Source: Berberis thunbergii (Eukaryota > Streptophyta > Magnoliopsida > Ranunculales > Berberidaceae). From it: a stretch of 64,000 bases of DNA. A program made the position numbers and the translations under genes. The stretch is taken from assembly GCA_003290165.1 (NCBI GenBank), contig QNQO01000592.1:372001-436000 (forward strand). Reading direction: 5' to 3'. The stretch's first letter is position 1. The number at the start of each line of letters is the position of its first letter. The notes under the pieces were generated by a model. The model searched no databases, had not been told where the DNA came from, and saw nothing but the letters and a program-made list of their open reading frames with translations. Shown here piece after piece: positions 1 through 10,600 of the stretch.

Positions 1-166
1 AACATCTATAATAAAGTTAAGGTTTCATTCATCATTCCTCTACTTTCTCATTATTCCTCCTTCCTTTTCCTTCTTCCCCTTTCATCTCTCAGGTATGTTC
101 TGTTTTAGGGAGCAAAATTAAATTCAAATTTATTTCAAGGGTAAACTTAAATTAAAATGTATTCAG

Positions 167-410
167 ACGTCAGATTTTCTCGAGATGTGTGCACGAATAA
201 ATCTAAACCGTCAAATTTCCTCGAGACGTGTGTTGGACCGTCAAAAAATTCTTGAGATGCGTGGATAATTAAATTTGAATCGTTAGATTTACCTAGAGAT
301 GTATGTACTATTAAATTTGGACTGTTAGATTTTCCTCTAGATGAATTGTTTAAGATGAACGATTTTTTAAAGGCAACTGTTGGATTTTCCTCGAGATACG
401 ATTTCAACTG
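167..410. repeat. Diverged tandem repeat, about six units
   Basis: Successive units of very roughly 30-55 bp each begin with a variant of 'agatttcctcgagatg' and mostly end near 'gaccgt' or 'gactgt'. Unit starts lie near 171, 212, 242, 286, 329 and 382. The units differ by many substitutions and small indels, so the array is old. A related stretch appears in reverse orientation around 1620-1710, sharing the 'ttgtttaagat' and 'attcaatctca' blocks. The open frame across this array on the minus strand is only a product of the repeat. No gene is visible here. Confidence 0.5.
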
Positions 411-599
411 GGCCTTAAAATTTTTCTGGATATGAGACGTTCGAGATATGAAATATTCAATCTCAGCCTTTGATTAATGAGGGGCATTTTGGTAATATAC
501 TTTAAAAATTGACGGTCAATGGACATTGACCGCTAGTTAAGGGGTAATTATAATAGAGATTAATGATGAATTTACTTATTGATTAACTATGTATAATAG

Positions 600-2040
600 G
601 GGGCAAAGTGTAAAATACCCTACTTTCTAAGGTTTATTTTAGACATGCCCCATTTCACCATCAAAATTAGACTTGCCCCCTTACAAAATTAAATTTATTA
701 AATAAATAAATAAATAACCTAAGCACGATAAGGCAGATAACGAGGATGCCAACTTTCTATACCCGATAAAGAAAGTTGAAAACAAATGTCACAATACTGA
801 GTCATCAACTCTAGCTATAACCTATAATGTCGTAATGTGTCATCCTGACTATTTTAGCTGTCAAATGTTTATATCAATTAATAGCAAAAAATATGTTTTT
901 CTCTTTTGTGCTCTTTTTTCTAAAGTCCATAGTTACATATTTTTCTTTTTATTTTGTTTGTTATTTGCAAAAGTTACCAATGTCAATTTTAAAGATAAAA
1001 GCATGACTTTTCTTAGAAAGGATATTCGAGGTCGTCAGATATTTATTAGAGAAAGTGTGGCAGCTCACAATCTAACTGAACGACTCCTAAAAATTCAAAG
1101 CTCTTTGTAATAGCGTAGATAGATTCATAAAATAAACAATTTATGAATTTTATTTTTTATTTGTACGTGAAATTATAATTATGTACAATTTTAATTTAGT
1201 TCACGTAGGTTAGCTATTAAATTAGTCATTAATTTATTTGATTTAATAACTTTAACTTTAAAAAAATAAAAATAAAAATGATAACTTGCTTAAATGTCTC
1301 AATCCAACAATATGATAGGAATATGTGTTTATTCATCATCCAACCGTGTCTCAGCAATGCCTGATCAAGCATGTCCTTGAAATTCGTCCTAAGAATCATA
1401 AACTTTTTTCTCCCACGATAAAATAAAAGTTTGAAAAAAAAAACTCAACAACTCTTATGATAGTATTGTTCATGCCATTTACAACATCACATTTTTATGG
1501 GTTATTTGCTATTTGCCCTTAATAATAAATAACTATTTACGGACTACCCCCATCATTATTCACTATTTCAGTCCCTACAAGTATTTAGATGACAAAAATA
1601 CTCTTGACAAATAAAATGTTGAGATTGAATGTTTTATATCTTAAACAACTCGTCTCGAAGAAAATCAAATGATCCAATTAAATGTGCATATCGAGGAAAT
1701 CTAGCGGCTAATCATAATAATAATAATAATAATAATAATAACCTCATCTTCTTCCCCATGCCCCTTATTCAATAAATAACCGTCCGGCGGCTACCACCCC
1801 CTCCCAAATTCCTATCATTTTCCCTATTTGTTAGCAAACAACACCATCTTTCCCCCCTTCTTCCTCCTTGCCTTCCTCTATTTATTTGTTCCCAAACAAC
1901 ACCACCTCGCTTAGTGCAGAGACCTGACGAGTCATGCTGGATCATGCGCAACGATGGGTCTGCCACACAGAAAGAAAGTGACATCGGCATCACACTCCAC
2001 TGTCCAAGCTGATTCATCTTGGAAAAATTGCTTAAATTTG
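600..2040. other. AT-rich stretch without a recognisable gene
   Basis: I see no supported gene. An ATA trinucleotide microsatellite of about nine units lies at 1714-1741. The short open frames at 835-1110 (plus) and 1769-2092 (minus) have low-complexity or frame-shadow composition and match no family I recognise. The 1560-1720 part resembles the repeat near 280-480 in inverted orientation, so the whole 1-1.7 kb block may be one old element, but I cannot define its ends. Confidence 0.4.
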
Positions 2041-2044
2041 GTTT

Positions 2045-2680
2045 TCCAGCCTCGGACAATGAAGCGGAGTACGAGGCCTTCCTATTCGGCATAAAGTTAG
2101 CGAAAGGAATCGAGGTAACTGTACTAACTGCTTATAGCAATTCACGTCTGGTAGTCAACTAGGTTATAGGGGACTTTATTAGTAAATACCCGAGAATGAT
2201 AGCCTACCGAGAAAATGTCATTAATGTCGAAGGTCAATTCAGAAGATTCGAACTGTTGCAATGTCCGCGAGACGACAACCAGAGAGCTGACACATTGGTC
2301 AGGCATGCCTCAGCCACTGCAGATACCGTCAATGGACTTATCAAATTCCAAGAACAATCAAGTCTAGAAGAAGAAAAAAATCAATGAGTTGTACGTAGTC
2401 GAAGCAATTTCAAACTGAATGAATACCATCATCGAGTACATCAAAGATAGGGCCCTCCCGACCGAGAAATCAGAGGCCAGAAAATTGAAAAATAGGGCAG
2501 CACGGTACACATTCCGGAACAACAAACTCTACACAAGATTGGCTACGAGTCCCCTGTTCTTATGCTTGGTCTCTTCAGAGGCAAACCAAGTTCTTAGAGA
2601 AATCCATGATGGCATCTGCGGGAATCACTCAAACGGGCCAACAATATATTGGATCCGACTAGGAAACATACATTAGAGTA
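2045..2680 (+). pseudogene. Ty3/gypsy pol relic: RNase H and integrase zinc-binding region
   Basis: Around 2050-2345 the plus strand encodes an RNase H-like stretch with the NEAEYEAF block, a (Y)SNSRLVVN block and a downstream PRDDNQRADTLVRHAS block. These are typical of the RNase H of plant Ty3/gypsy polyproteins. An in-frame TAG falls right after the LVVN block near 2159. From 2419 a second open segment carries EARKLKNRAARYT and REIHDGICGNH, the conserved zinc-binding head of gypsy integrase. Homology stops near 2640, before the DDE core. The relic is therefore truncated and carries at least one nonsense change. It lies just upstream of an LTR-like sequence with which it probably once formed one element. 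Family assignment is secure; the lineage is not. Confidence 0.8.
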
Positions 2681-3072
2681 TAAATTGGGCAATGAAACTT
2701 CCTTACAAGGACAATACTCGAGAAAGAGAACTCACTCCCACAGATCTAGGAACACAAGTCGTGTAAGGAAACTATCCCACATGGACAACTCCCAATCAGG
2801 AAAGGATATCCACGACAAGATCATTTTCCCTAGACTACGCCACCGAAAGCCTAGTCGAACGATGACTCATTCACTATAAAAGGGAGACAAGGTCGATGAA
2901 CTAGAGGTACACAATATAACTCAGTTTACAGTTTTAAGCCTCTCACAAGCCTTATCTAACTTAAGCATTAGAGTATCATCGACCACCACACGATGGTCCT
3001 TGGCTTACGTTTGCTATCTGTGTAGGTCTAGGTAAGCAGCGAGGAAGGAGAATAGAAATCGACTACATCAAT
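2649..3072 (+). repeat. LTR-like sequence, plus copy of an inverted pair
   Basis: About 424 bp that recur in reverse orientation at 5259-5682 with clear but imperfect identity. The sequence includes a TATA-like 'actataaaaggga' near 2873-2885 followed by a conserved 'gtacacaatataac' block, as expected for the promoter part of a retrotransposon LTR. It follows the gypsy integrase relic, so it may be that element's 3' LTR. Canonical TG...CA ends and a target-site duplication are not obvious. Confidence 0.55.
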
Positions 3073-3112
3073 ATTGATGGTAGAGATAGTGTATTTATAT
3101 AGGCAGTATAAG

Positions 3113-3481
3113 TAGGGTTGAAAACCGAACCGACTTTGGTCGGTTTCAAAAATTTCAAACCGAAATCGAACCGACCATTAACAAAACCAAATCGATTCCA
3201 ATTTATGCAAACCGTAACCGAACAAAATCGACTAAAATTGAACTAAAACCGATATAAACCGAACCAAGTGACTATTTTAAACATATTATATTATTTTTTG
3301 TAAAATGTACATTATTTATTATATATATTCGGTCGGTTCGATTTTGTCGGTTAAAATCACATAGAAACCGAAAACCGAACCGACCACTTCAGTTTGAATT
3401 TTTTAAAATCGAAACCGAATCGAACTTAAGGTTCGATTTTGATCGGTTCGGTCGGTTTGGTCGGTTTTTTGTTCAACCCTA
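3113..3481. mobile_element. hAT-type non-autonomous element (369 bp)
   Basis: The element starts TAGGGTTGAA and ends TTCAACCCTA, perfect terminal inverted repeats of 10 bp extended by imperfect AACCGAACCGAC arms. It is flanked by a perfect 8-bp target-site duplication AGTATAAG at 3105-3112 and 3482-3489. An 8-bp duplication with short TAGGG-type ends is the hAT signature. The subterminal regions are crowded with variants of CCGAACCGA and its complement, probably the transposase-binding sites. There is no coding capacity. It lies about 40 bp past the end of the LTR homology. Confidence 0.9.
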
Positions 3482-3489
3482 AGTATAAG

Positions 3490-5258
3490 TAAAACCCTAA
3501 TACATGAGTCTATATACATCTCAATTTCTAATGTGGCCATCCACATACTTAGCAATATTCATAACATTTCTCATTGGATGTCCACATAGTAAATCCATTG
3601 CTTCATTAAAACCTTGTCAAGAAAACCTAGTGGGAAAAACTTGATCAAAGGAAAAAGAGTGCAATGCGTTAAGTCTTTCAAAATGCATACAAGTTTTCGA
3701 TGATGTAAACTCTCCTTGAAGTCATCAAATATGAACATAAATTCTTCACTTTTCAAAATATGTCTTGAAGGCTGGAATGGAAACACATTTGTAGGTAAAT
3801 CTGTTGGATCGCATAATTGAATCTTCTGGATGTCAATACCAAATAAGAACACTCGAGAAAAGTGATATGTTTCAATCACCCTTGACAAAACTATATATGA
3901 AGTTCTATATTCTTGGATTAATATAAATTCATCTGAGATTATTAGATATCAAACATTGTTGCCTCATTAAAACCTTGTTGAGGAAAAATCGAGTGGGAAA
4001 AAAAAATCAAAGCTAAGGAAAAATAATACTTAATTTTTAGGAACTATATGTGACGGGTACGCCTAATGCTACCCCATTAAAACCTTAATTGGAAAATAAA
4101 ATGGGATAAAACGTAATCAAAGGAAAATAATATAGTGTGCTCAACTTTAATAATCACGTACTTTAGGATGTTAGTATGCTTTAGGATGCTCCCTCTATTA
4201 CTATTTGAAAAGTATAACACATCAAATTTAACATTGCATACTTCAGGATGCTAGCATACTTTTGGATGCTCTTTTTGATTGCCATGTAACTTCGATTGGC
4301 TAACTGGTGCATTCAAATGAAGTCTATAGAAATATGCCTTGTTCAATACTAAATCAGATTTATTTAATTTCAATCTGACAATTCTGTTGAGGTTCGTGTC
4401 GGTAGCAAAATGTGTCCTAACCTCCCTTAATGAACTGTCATTTCATGACAGTACATATAGCTCTAACTCTATTATTCTATAGCTGGAGTTAGATCAAAAT
4501 TGTTTTGTATAGTGATTTAGCGATCTTAGTCGGACAATCTATAATTAATGAATCACCATATAATCATTATAGTTCCAGCAATATAACATGAACCTCCATA
4601 ATCAACTTAGTAAGAGCAAGTAAATGCAACTTAAGAATAAAACGATATTAGTGGTCTCATAAAATATATGTTATATTCTATTTGAATGTCAATCAGTGGG
4701 TGTAATGTTATATCTTCTAAATTTTTAAACAATAAAATTGTGGATGGATGATATAATGACAATGCACAAATATCATATAAACATGATATTTCAGGACCAA
4801 TTGTTGATTAATCAATATTAATACCATGATATGAATAAGAATTGATACCTAAACTCAACAATGAGTATACTAAGTAGATTGACTCCATAAAGTTCTTCAA
4901 CGCCTTTCAGTATATGTTCACGTATGGATCGATACCCTACCAATACCTTACTCGATCTACAAGCTTAGACAATATTTTATTTCAAAATTTTCCTTAAACT
5001 ATTAACATCTTTCTCAAGCTCAAGTTCTTCTAGAGATTGAATGAGATTTAGTACATGTTGCTACCATGGCAAATTCATTTAGAAATTTTTTCGAAGATAA
5101 TTTTTTGACATTTATTCATTAGCCACAATCTTCTGGATTGTCCCAAATCTTATAATGACTGCAATTTGGTTGAGTACGTATTATTTGCGTTGCGTCAAGC
5201 AAAACAGGTCCTTCAAAGACTTATATGTCTAAGTTTTATACATAAAATGTATTTCATA
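3490..5258. other. Retroelement-like relic between the inverted LTR copies
   Basis: No coding frame is supported. A motif of the form cattaaaaccttg...gtgggaaaaac...caaaggaaaa recurs three times, near 3605, 3965 and 4076. A 'tttaggatgctccctc'-like motif recurs at 4150-4270. Such reiterated 'cattaaaacctt' blocks are familiar in LTRs of plant copia elements, so this is probably an old LTR remnant, but I can define no ends. The minus-strand open frame at 3571-3888 has no recognisable domain. Confidence 0.4.
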
Positions 5259-5682
5259 ATTGATGTAGTCGATTTCTGCTATCATTTCTCGCTGTTTACC
5301 TAGACCTGCATAGGTAACCAACGTGAGCCAATGATCACCATGTGGTGGCTGATGACACTCCAATACTTAAGTTAGATAAAACTTAGAAGATACTTAAAAT
5401 TGTAAACTAGGTTATATTGTGTACCTCTAGCTCATCGACCTTATCTCCCTTTTATAGTTAGGGAGTCATTGTTCGGCTAGGCTTTTGGTGGCGCAGTTTA
5501 GGAAAAATGGTATTGCTGTGGAAATCATTTATTGATTGGGAGATGTCCATGTGGGATAACTTCCCTACACGACTTGTGCTCCTATATCTGCGGGAGAGGT
5601 TTCCCTTTCTGAGTGTTTTTCATGCAAGAAAGTTTCCTTGCCCGACTTATACTCTAATATATGTTTCATAGTCAGATCCGAT
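5259..5682 (-). repeat. LTR-like sequence, minus copy of the inverted pair
   Basis: Reverse-complement counterpart of 2649-3072, including the TATA-like 'actataaaaggga' on the minus strand (plus coordinates about 5447-5460). Homology starts near 5259 and stops near 5682. The opposite orientation rules out this being the partner LTR of a simple element. Either two elements of one family inserted in opposite directions or an inversion occurred. Confidence 0.55.
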
Positions 5683-6700
5683 GTATCACTGGCCTGCCTA
5701 TATTGGGTAGATATCTCAGATACTTGCCTTAGAGGTCTTACGGGTATCGAGCCTAACCGCTTGAAGTGTGGGCTTACTGACTCATTGCAACTCAGAATCG
5801 ATTGTTTGTATTCTCCTAATGATGGGCTTGCTGCTATTTGAGCCTCGTTGTATTGAGCGTGCAATTGGGCATGCTTTGTTTTGTAGACGAGATTATCATG
5901 ACACGTGTACGCTGCTAATCAGATGACGGTTTGATGTATCATCAGCTACTCTCCTCGAGTCAGTGAGCCGTCTTATCGGTCCACTAGGTCGTTTCATGAA
6001 GCAACTGTGCAGTCATGATGATTGAGTCTGAGTGATTTTCTCGAGCGGTGAATTGCATCAATTAGGCGTGCGCCAACTTAAAAGCGGGAAAGGCGAAAAC
6101 ACAACTTTCTATATAGATCTCCTGCCTGTGGGGTATAACTCATTTACTCTTTCGATCTCAAAGATTTTGTTTTGCTGCATTGTCTGATGTGTTTTTGACT
6201 TTGTTCAACCTTCGTATTCGAAAGCTTGTACTTTTTTTCATGGTGGGCCGAGGTCAGCTTTCTGATGAACTGTTCGCAAATGACCATAAGTTTTTTTTTA
6301 GGAAAGATTGCTCTCTGAATCTGATTTGGAAGTCATTCGTAAGACATTCGAGATTCTTGATGATCTGGTGCTCTGCACTTTGGGCGTCGATTTGACGCCA
6401 TTATACCCTCCCGAGGGGTTTATATGTCTTCACTGATGTATGTTGCAATCGGGTGTCTGCTTTATTGTTATAAAGGAAATTTGAAAGTTTTTAGCATACC
6501 TCGGCATTGTGTATCCACTAAAGAAAATACAACAAAACTGTAGTTGAGGGCTTGCTGCTGTTTGGGCCTCGCTGGATTGAGTGTGCAATCAGGCATGCTT
6601 CATTATGTTGACGAGATTATCATGTGTACAATGTTGATTAGAAGACAGTTTGGTGTATCATCAAATATAATACAAATTAATAATAAATCACTCTTTGTCT
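5683..6700. repeat. Fragments of a dispersed LTR-retrotransposon family
   Basis: The stretch 5690-5950 ('agatacttgccttag', 'gggcttgctgctattt', 'gacgagattatcatgacacg', 'gacggtttgatgtatcatc') recurs diverged at 6548-6665 and at about 38335-38610. The blocks occur in the same order, so this is one dispersed family. The gypsy gag relic next to the 38.3-kb copy suggests Ty3/gypsy. The region 5950-6540 between the two copies holds nothing I recognise. Confidence 0.45.
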
Positions 6701-6737
6701 TCTTCTACATTATTATTATTCTCTATAGCATATTGTG

Positions 6738-7086
6738 TAAGGCCGAATAAAAAATCGAATAAACCGACCAAACCCATTGGTTCGGTTTAGTATTGGTTTC
6801 CGTTCAGTTTAGGAAAATTTGAAACCAATATGGTCGATTCGATTTTTTGGTTTTAAGTGATTTTAACTGGTAAAATTGAACCGACAAAATATATATATAA
6901 CATATATTATATGTAAAAATAATATAATATGTTTAATTTAGTCGATCGATTCGGTTTTATGTCGTTTTAGAAACATTTTAGGCGGTCAGTTTACATAAAT
7001 TTGAAATTGATATGGTCGGTTCGGTTCGGTTCAATTTATGTTGAAAAATTTGAAATTGATAATAGTCGATTCAGTTTTCAATCATA
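6738..7086. mobile_element. hAT-type non-autonomous element (349 bp), diverged
   Basis: A relative of the 3113-3481 element, rich in GGTTCGGTT and CGACAAA-type subterminal repeats. The ends have drifted (starts TAAGGCCGAA, ends TTCAATCATA). A perfect 8-bp target-site duplication ATATTGTG is still present at 6730-6737 and 7087-7094. The centre is AT-rich. It sits about 540 bp upstream of the ubinuclein-type gene, so it could form the distal edge of its promoter region. Confidence 0.8.
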
Positions 7087-7626
7087 ATATTGTGTATCCT
7101 GTTGTTTTTAAGCTAATGAATGTACAACAATATCTTCAATGTATACTATACAAGTTTCTTTTTACAATTATTCTCACCCAAATGTATTAGTTAGTTCACA
7201 TAAAACCATACTTAAAAAAAATCTAGCTACAACCCTGACGGGCTTCAACATAATCGCACCATCGCTTGTGATCATCACTCCACTCCTCCTCATAACTCCC
7301 GCATCTAGATCCCTAACTTTACATATGGATGTAGGTGCATTGCAAATCTGCCCATCCCAAATTGCTAAACTAGATTAGTAACAAGGGGTGGTGGTCACTC
7401 CAGACTAGATCCAAACAACAAAGCACCACAACCATAACAAGTGAATTTTCTTATAAGGATTTCAAGAGTGAGACAGACAAGTGAGCACCAAATTCACCCT
7501 AAATCAGAGTCCTCCCCCCCAAAAAAAAAACCCTTGCAAGAAAAGAAAAAAAAATTACATTTTTAATTTTTCCCAAGAACTCTTTTTTTCCTCTCAGACC
7601 ACACAGAGAGAACTTCGAATTCAGTG

Positions 7627-7665
7627 ATGTCCCCTGAAATTCTGCCTCGTGCTCTCATACACTGA
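7627..7665 (+). CDS. Upstream open reading frame (12 codons) in the ubinuclein leader
   Basis: An ATG at 7627 opens a 12-codon frame that closes with TGA at 7663-7665, 34 bp before the main start codon at 7700. Its context (cagtgATGt) is weaker than that of the main ATG, which has G at +4. If the transcript starts upstream of 7620, as the pyrimidine-rich leader suggests, this frame would be scanned first and could dampen translation. No homology can be judged at this length. Confidence 0.4.
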   Translation: MSPEILPRALIH

Positions 7666-7699
7666 AACCTCTTCTTCTTCTTCGGTCTCATTTGATCCA

Positions 7700-10600
7700 A
7701 TGGTGGAGGACGAGACTCGCAGCGTCGATGCCACCAACACCGCCTCTGGCGGCAGCGGTGGCGGTGGTTCTGCCGGTGGTGGTGGTGGTGGCGGTGGTGG
7801 AGAGAGTTTATCTAGGGTTTCTGCTGGAACCTCTATAGCGTCTGATTTCGTCATGGAGGACGTTCGGCAGAGGTACACGGTAGAGCTGAAACCGGGAGAG
7901 ACGACAATCGTTTCCTGGAAGAAGCTTGTAAAGGACGCTAGGAAGTCGAATGGACCTCCTCCTCTTCCATCTGCAGGGGTGGCACCGCCTGGCGCTCATC
8001 CCGCTCTCAACTCTCGTGTTGATCCCGTGAGTTTTTCTTCTTTTTTTTTGCTTAATTTTAATTGCTCTCTTGTGTGTACATTGTGTTTTTCTGTTCTGAT
8101 TGGTTTCGAATAATTGGAATGCGTAGAGGAGGAGTATGCTGCTAACTACTACAAAATTAATTGAGGACTAGGGTGTTTAATGTGATTAGCACTGTTGATG
8201 TCTCATTGTTTATCGTTCTCAAGTTTAGGTCGAAATGGGGGAAACTATAGAGAGAGAAGAAGAAGGGGAAAGTTTGAAAAAGGAGCACAAAACCTTTTTT
8301 TTTAATTTTTATTTATTTTTTAAAATTTTTTTAATTTTTAAAATTTTAAAATTTAAAATTTTGTTATTTTAATTTTATTTTTAATGTTTTTGGATATTAT
8401 GTTTTTAACATTGGGAGACCTAGTGGAGATTTTGAATGAGGAGAGGAGTTGTAAATAGGGTTTCCACATGCAACATTTTTGAAATTGGAAGTAACATTTG
8501 ATGTCCTACTAACACAATGTCAAAGCATGAAGAAGAAAGCAACGTCAATGATATCTTTTTGTGATCTACAACACTCTCTAGTTATGTTTCATAATCCGTT
8601 TTAACTGAAAATTATGCTGACAGAAAGATATCCATGGTAGGATTGAAAACTTAAAACCAGGCCTTAAATGGACACTCGTTCAATTTATGCTTGAGAAATG
8701 CAGCTAGAGGCCTATTGATAAGAAAAACCCAATTTTGCAGCTAAAGAACAACAAAGTTTTATGTATGTGCAAAGGAAAATTCTAGGGGTCGAGGGAGGGA
8801 ACGAGGGAGGGAGCGAGGGATGGGTGGAAGCCACCCATCCGCCTCGAGATGAACATCATCATACATCTCAAATTTGATGTGCTTATCTCGAGGCGGATGG
8901 ATGGTTACCACCCATCCCTCGCCCCCTTTCCCTTGCTCCCTCCCTCGCTCTGTAGCAAAGCTCATGTGCAAATCTAAAAGATATGTTAGTAGCCTCTACT
9001 GATTTAAAAAAAAAATCCCAATCCCCCCAAACCCCCACATCGATAGACATCCAGTATTGAATTGCATTTTTTTCTACATTAATTTTACCAATCGCAGAAG
9101 TTAAAGATAGTTACTAATTCATAATATGTGGAGCTTGATTGTACTTGACTGATCCTTGTGACCGTGTACTTTAAAACTTAACAGGACTGTTACTATTTGT
9201 ATCTATCTTTTTGGTTGAGAAGCATTTGAGTTGACCAAAATCTAGTTAGACGGGTAGGCATCCTTAGGTTGAGGATGGGTTCTGTTTATTTGTGTGGTTT
9301 GATTGCTATTCTGTTCTTCAAGAAGCTGCCTTTGTTCCTGAAAATCATTATAAGCATCATCTATTCCTTTTTCTAATAACCAAATATATTTTTAAGACCC
9401 CATTTTTTTCATTTATACTTTCAGCCATAGTAGGACTCTGAATGTACAATGGTAAAGTATTCATAACTTTTGTTAACTTGTAAAAAATGAGTAGGTTTTA
9501 GTTTCAATTTAGTTTTTCAAATTCTTTCCTTGTGGATATTGTTCAGCGCTTGCAGTTTTGATGATGACTATTTGTTTTTGGTATTCATAGGGACAACCTG
9601 TTGGTGAAGTAAATGATGCACCTGCTCCAAATCGTATCGGTGCTGTTATTGAGAAGATTGAACGCCTATATATGGTACTGTTTGCCACTGGGTTTACTAT
9701 TGTTTGGAAAATTTTACCAGTGATGTTATTCTGAAAAAACAGCATAGACACTTTTCAAATTTGCCAGTGTTAGTTTATTTATTTTTGTTGTTTGTATTAT
9801 TATTATTGTTATTATTCTTGTTATTGTTATTTTGTTACTATTATTTATATGTTTTTATTTTTTATATAAGTTTCATTGTTTTCATTATGATATTACTCTT
9901 TTATTTGTGCCTTTTAGGGTGATCAAAGTAGTGAAGAAGAACTCGACGATGCTCCTGATGACGATCAGTATGATACAGAAGATTCTTTTATTGATGATGC
10001 TGATCTGGTTAGTGCAATAGCCTCTCCTCTTAATTTTTTCGTTTATAAATTTAGGGTGTATTGCTTTGTTATGTAAATCCTATTCTGAAAATCATCAGGT
10101 CAACAAGTTTATTTTAATGTGTGTATAGTCAAATTTTAATGGAAATTTCACAAAAGGTGTGAAGTGTGAAATAAATTTGATTCACTCTATTCTCATTGTA
10201 GCTGCGAACCATCTAGGGAGTTCATTATGAAACATTTTATTGCCAACATGTTCATCATTGAAAATATTTTCTTTCTCACACTATTTATTTATTTATTGTT
10301 TTTTAATGTAAATTTTCTAAGTTATTGTTGACATCTTGAATGCAAGCTCTTTTATCTCATTAACTTGGCCTCACTAGTGTTTCCTTGTTTCTTGTTCTGC
10401 AGGATGAGTATTTTCAAGTTGATAAATCAACAACTAAACACACTGGATTTTTCGTGAATAGGGGGAAGTTGGAGAGCACGTGAGTTGATTTCTTCCCTGT
10501 CCTATTAGAAATTTTATGCTTTGCATTGGTACTTGACCATTGTGTAGCAAACTTTTACATCGTGTGACCTATATATATATTGAAAATTGTATCTGCTTTA

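Noticed and set aside
1714..1741. Regularly spaced short repeats considered as a CRISPR-like array
   Set aside because: It is a simple ATA microsatellite, and CRISPR arrays do not occur in plant nuclear DNA. No other spacer-repeat pattern was found.
7621..7878. Minus-strand frame with a polyproline run
   Set aside because: It is the antisense of the glycine tract in ubinuclein exon 1.
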